A stretch of DNA of 64,000 nt from Crocinitomicaceae bacterium (GTDB lineage Bacteria; Bacteroidota; Bacteroidia; Flavobacteriales_D; Crocinitomicaceae): the NCBI GenBank assembly GCA_024643725.1, contig JAHEMJ010000002.1, forward strand, positions 62,001 to 126,000, read 5' to 3'. The notes below the pieces were generated by a model. The model searched no databases and was not told the DNA's origin. It saw nothing but the letters and a program-made list of their open reading frames with translations. The translations under genes were made by a program, and so were the position numbers. Position 1 is the first letter of the stretch; each line of letters begins with the position of its first letter. Shown here one piece after another: positions 62,866 to 64,000 of the stretch.

Positions 62866-62907
62866 ATAGTAATGCTATTGTAATTGATAGTAATACTATT
62901 ATATTTG
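62866..62907 (+). promoter_or_regulatory. TetR promoter with two tandem operator half-units
   Basis: ATAGTAATGCTAT (62866-62878) and ATAGTAATACTAT (62887-62899) are near-identical 13-bp palindromes, centre to centre 21 bp (two helical turns). The promoter is interleaved: TTG at 62878-62880, 19-nt spacer, TATATTTG at 62900-62907. The downstream palindrome fills the spacer. This is the expected layout for repression of the TetR gene by its own product. Confidence 0.72.
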
Positions 62908-62921
62908 CAAAAAAAACAAAA

Positions 62922-63602
62922 ATGGAAACAATCATTTCTAAGCTTTCTGTTCCGGTAAATCAACATTTGTACCTGAAGGATCCCTTGAGTTCTGAGCTCG
63001 GAATGAAAATTCTGACAGGAAGTATTGCCAGTATTTCTGAACTTGGTTTCGAAAAGTTCACGTTCAAAAAGCTAGCTACCGAGATAGAAACAACGGAGGC
63101 TTCGATTTACCGCTATTTTGAAAGCAAGCAGAAATTGCTATACTATTTAATTAATTGGTATTGGTCCTGCATTTCGGTCCGCATTCTGATGGAAACAAAA
63201 AACATCAGTGATCCTTCCATACGTTTGGAAAAGTGCATTCACATTTTAACGTCCTTGCCAAATCCAGAAAACGAATTTATTCTTCAAAATGAAGTAGCGC
63301 TGAAAACCTTGGTCATCAATGAATCGTCCAAAGTATTTTTAACGAAAAGTGTCGATGACGAAAACAAGAATGGTGTTTTTTCCGAATACAAAAAAGTTGT
63401 AGCCTTCGTTTCGGATATTATTTTAGAAATCAACCCAAGCTACCCATTTCCGAACATGCTTGTTTCCTCCATGATGGAAGGAAGCAATCAACAGCGCTTC
63501 TTTGCGCTTCATTTACCTCGTTTAACGAATGAACAAGCAGGCAAAGAAGTTGTTGAATCGTTTTACTCGGATTTAATATTTAAAGTAATAAAGCATGACT
63601 AA
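62922..63602 (+). CDS. TetR/AcrR family transcriptional regulator
   Basis: 226 residues. The helix-turn-helix (~33-75) has the family pattern GSIASISELGFEKFTFKKLA, then EIETTEASIYRYFESKQKLL. The C-terminal ligand domain (~85-226) is helical and specific to a Bacteroidota subgroup. It probably represses its own transcription and that of the exporter gene, whose start overlaps its end by 8 nt. The ligand is unknown. Confidence 0.92.
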   Translation: METIISKLSVPVNQHLYLKDPLSSELGMKILTGSIASISELGFEKFTFKKLATEIETTEASIYRYFESKQKLLYYLINWYWSCISVRILMETKNISDPSIRLEKCIHILTSLPNPENEFILQNEVALKTLVINESSKVFLTKSVDDENKNGVFSEYKKVVAFVSDIILEINPSYPFPNMLVSSMMEGSNQQRFFALHLPRLTNEQAGKEVVESFYSDLIFKVIKHD

Positions 63603-64000
63603 TCTGCCTACCAATTTAATCCAACGTTTTTGGTTGTTGTTGAAACCAGATCAAGCTGAGGTGAGAAACCTTTATTTATTCTCTATTCTCAGTGGGATAC
63701 TCTCCTTGGGATTGCCCTTGGGAATTCAACTCATCATAAGTTTCATCGAACTTGGACAATTGAGTGTTTCGTGGATTGTCCTTGTCGTTCTTGTGGTTTT
63801 GTCCATTGGTATATCCGGACTCTTGAACATTTACCAACTGCGCATTACAGAGAATTTGCAACAGCGCATTTTCACTCGTTCAGCTTTTGAATTTGCTGGA
63901 CGCCTGCCAAAAATCCGCTTGAAGGAACTGATGCAAAAACATGCCTCCGATTTGGTCAATCGTTTTTTTGATACCTTGACCATTCAAAAAGGACTATCCA
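63595..64000 (+). CDS. ABC transporter, transmembrane domain (5' part, cut by window end)
   Basis: An open frame from the ATG at 63595 runs to the window end (135 codons seen). It begins MTNLPTNLIQRFWLLLKPD and has two hydrophobic helices (about residues 30-50 and 56-78), then LRITENLQQRIFTRSAFEFAGRLPK, a pattern of type I ABC exporters of the bacteriocin/HlyB kind. The ATPase domain would lie beyond the window. It shares the TetR transcript. Confidence 0.8.
   Translation, partial: MTNLPTNLIQRFWLLLKPDQAEVRNLYLFSILSGILSLGLPLGIQLIISFIELGQLSVSWIVLVVLVVLSIGISGLLNIYQLRITENLQQRIFTRSAFEFAGRLPKIRLKELMQKHASDLVNRFFDTLTIQKGLS

Noticed and set aside
1..64000. tRNA or rRNA genes and insertion sequences
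   Set aside because: All intergenic gaps were read; none holds a tRNA-like cloverleaf, conserved rRNA segments, or transposase-like coding sequence.

Overview
The window looks like an ordinary chromosomal segment of a Bacteroidota bacterium of the order Flavobacteriales, most likely a Fluviicola-like member of the Crocinitomicaceae. The evidence is: five secreted proteins ending in type IX secretion (T9SS) type A sorting domains; SprB-type and MopE-type repeats; TAnnTTTG (-7) promoters with almost no Shine-Dalgarno sequences; the rpsO-pnp pair; a Rho factor with a long Asn/Gln/Arg-rich insert; a fused E1 alpha/beta 2-oxoacid dehydrogenase; MenE, a CrtD-like desaturase and a sphingolipid-type PLP synthase; and many DUF families typical of the group (DUF4199, DUF2452). 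The taxonomic placement is inferred from protein style, not from a search. No tRNA, rRNA, CRISPR array, insertion sequence or prophage was found.

Layout. 0-5.6 kb: a SprB-repeat T9SS surface protein, yaaA, then a DUF2452/FAD-oxidoreductase pair. 5.7-10.5 kb: a secreted TPR/coiled-coil protein, then mpl (peptidoglycan recycling) overlapping a lipoprotein class D beta-lactamase. 10.5-20 kb, all on the minus strand: DUF4199 and rho; a secreted protein of unknown function with dnaB; and the operon dnaX-menE-J-domain protein-nth. The dnaX gene is split by an A10 slippery run, so that the short product is read in frame and the tau-like product needs a -1 shift. 20-31.5 kb: a BNR-repeat T9SS protein, an M16 peptidase pair, a propeller-like protein with an NlpC/P60 hydrolase, the operon PRTase-murQ-ureohydrolase-membrane protein, and a T9SS beta-propeller (BtuG-like) preceded by a cobalamin riboswitch. 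31.9-43.5 kb, plus strand: a membrane protein, rpsO, pnp, a MopE-repeat T9SS protein, an M1 peptidase with a barrel-like C-terminus, sppA and a GNAT enzyme. 43.6-49 kb: a T9SS multicopper oxidase coupled to two thioredoxin-fold proteins, and the E1 dehydrogenase. 49-60 kb: cutC, an RhlE-type helicase, a lipoprotein/outer-membrane pair flanked by two copies of the same terminator, the AONS/SPT-type synthase, uvrA, an APC permease, gmhA and an SDR enzyme. 60.1-60.85 kb: a gene-free, hairpin-rich repeat island. 60.8-64 kb: an HU protein, a carotenoid desaturase, and a TetR regulator with a two-site operator in front of an ABC exporter that runs off the window.

How the parts relate. Mpl, MurQ, the NlpC/P60 hydrolase and the beta-lactamase all concern peptidoglycan turnover or its inhibition. 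DnaB, DnaX, UvrA, Nth and HU are DNA maintenance. The secreted T9SS proteins, M16/M1 peptidases and SppA serve the envelope. The most notable non-routine signals are the dnaX slippery site, the B12-riboswitch-controlled T9SS propeller, several promoters placed 4-7 nt before the start codon (near-leaderless genes), and the tandem 21-bp operator/promoter of the TetR gene.
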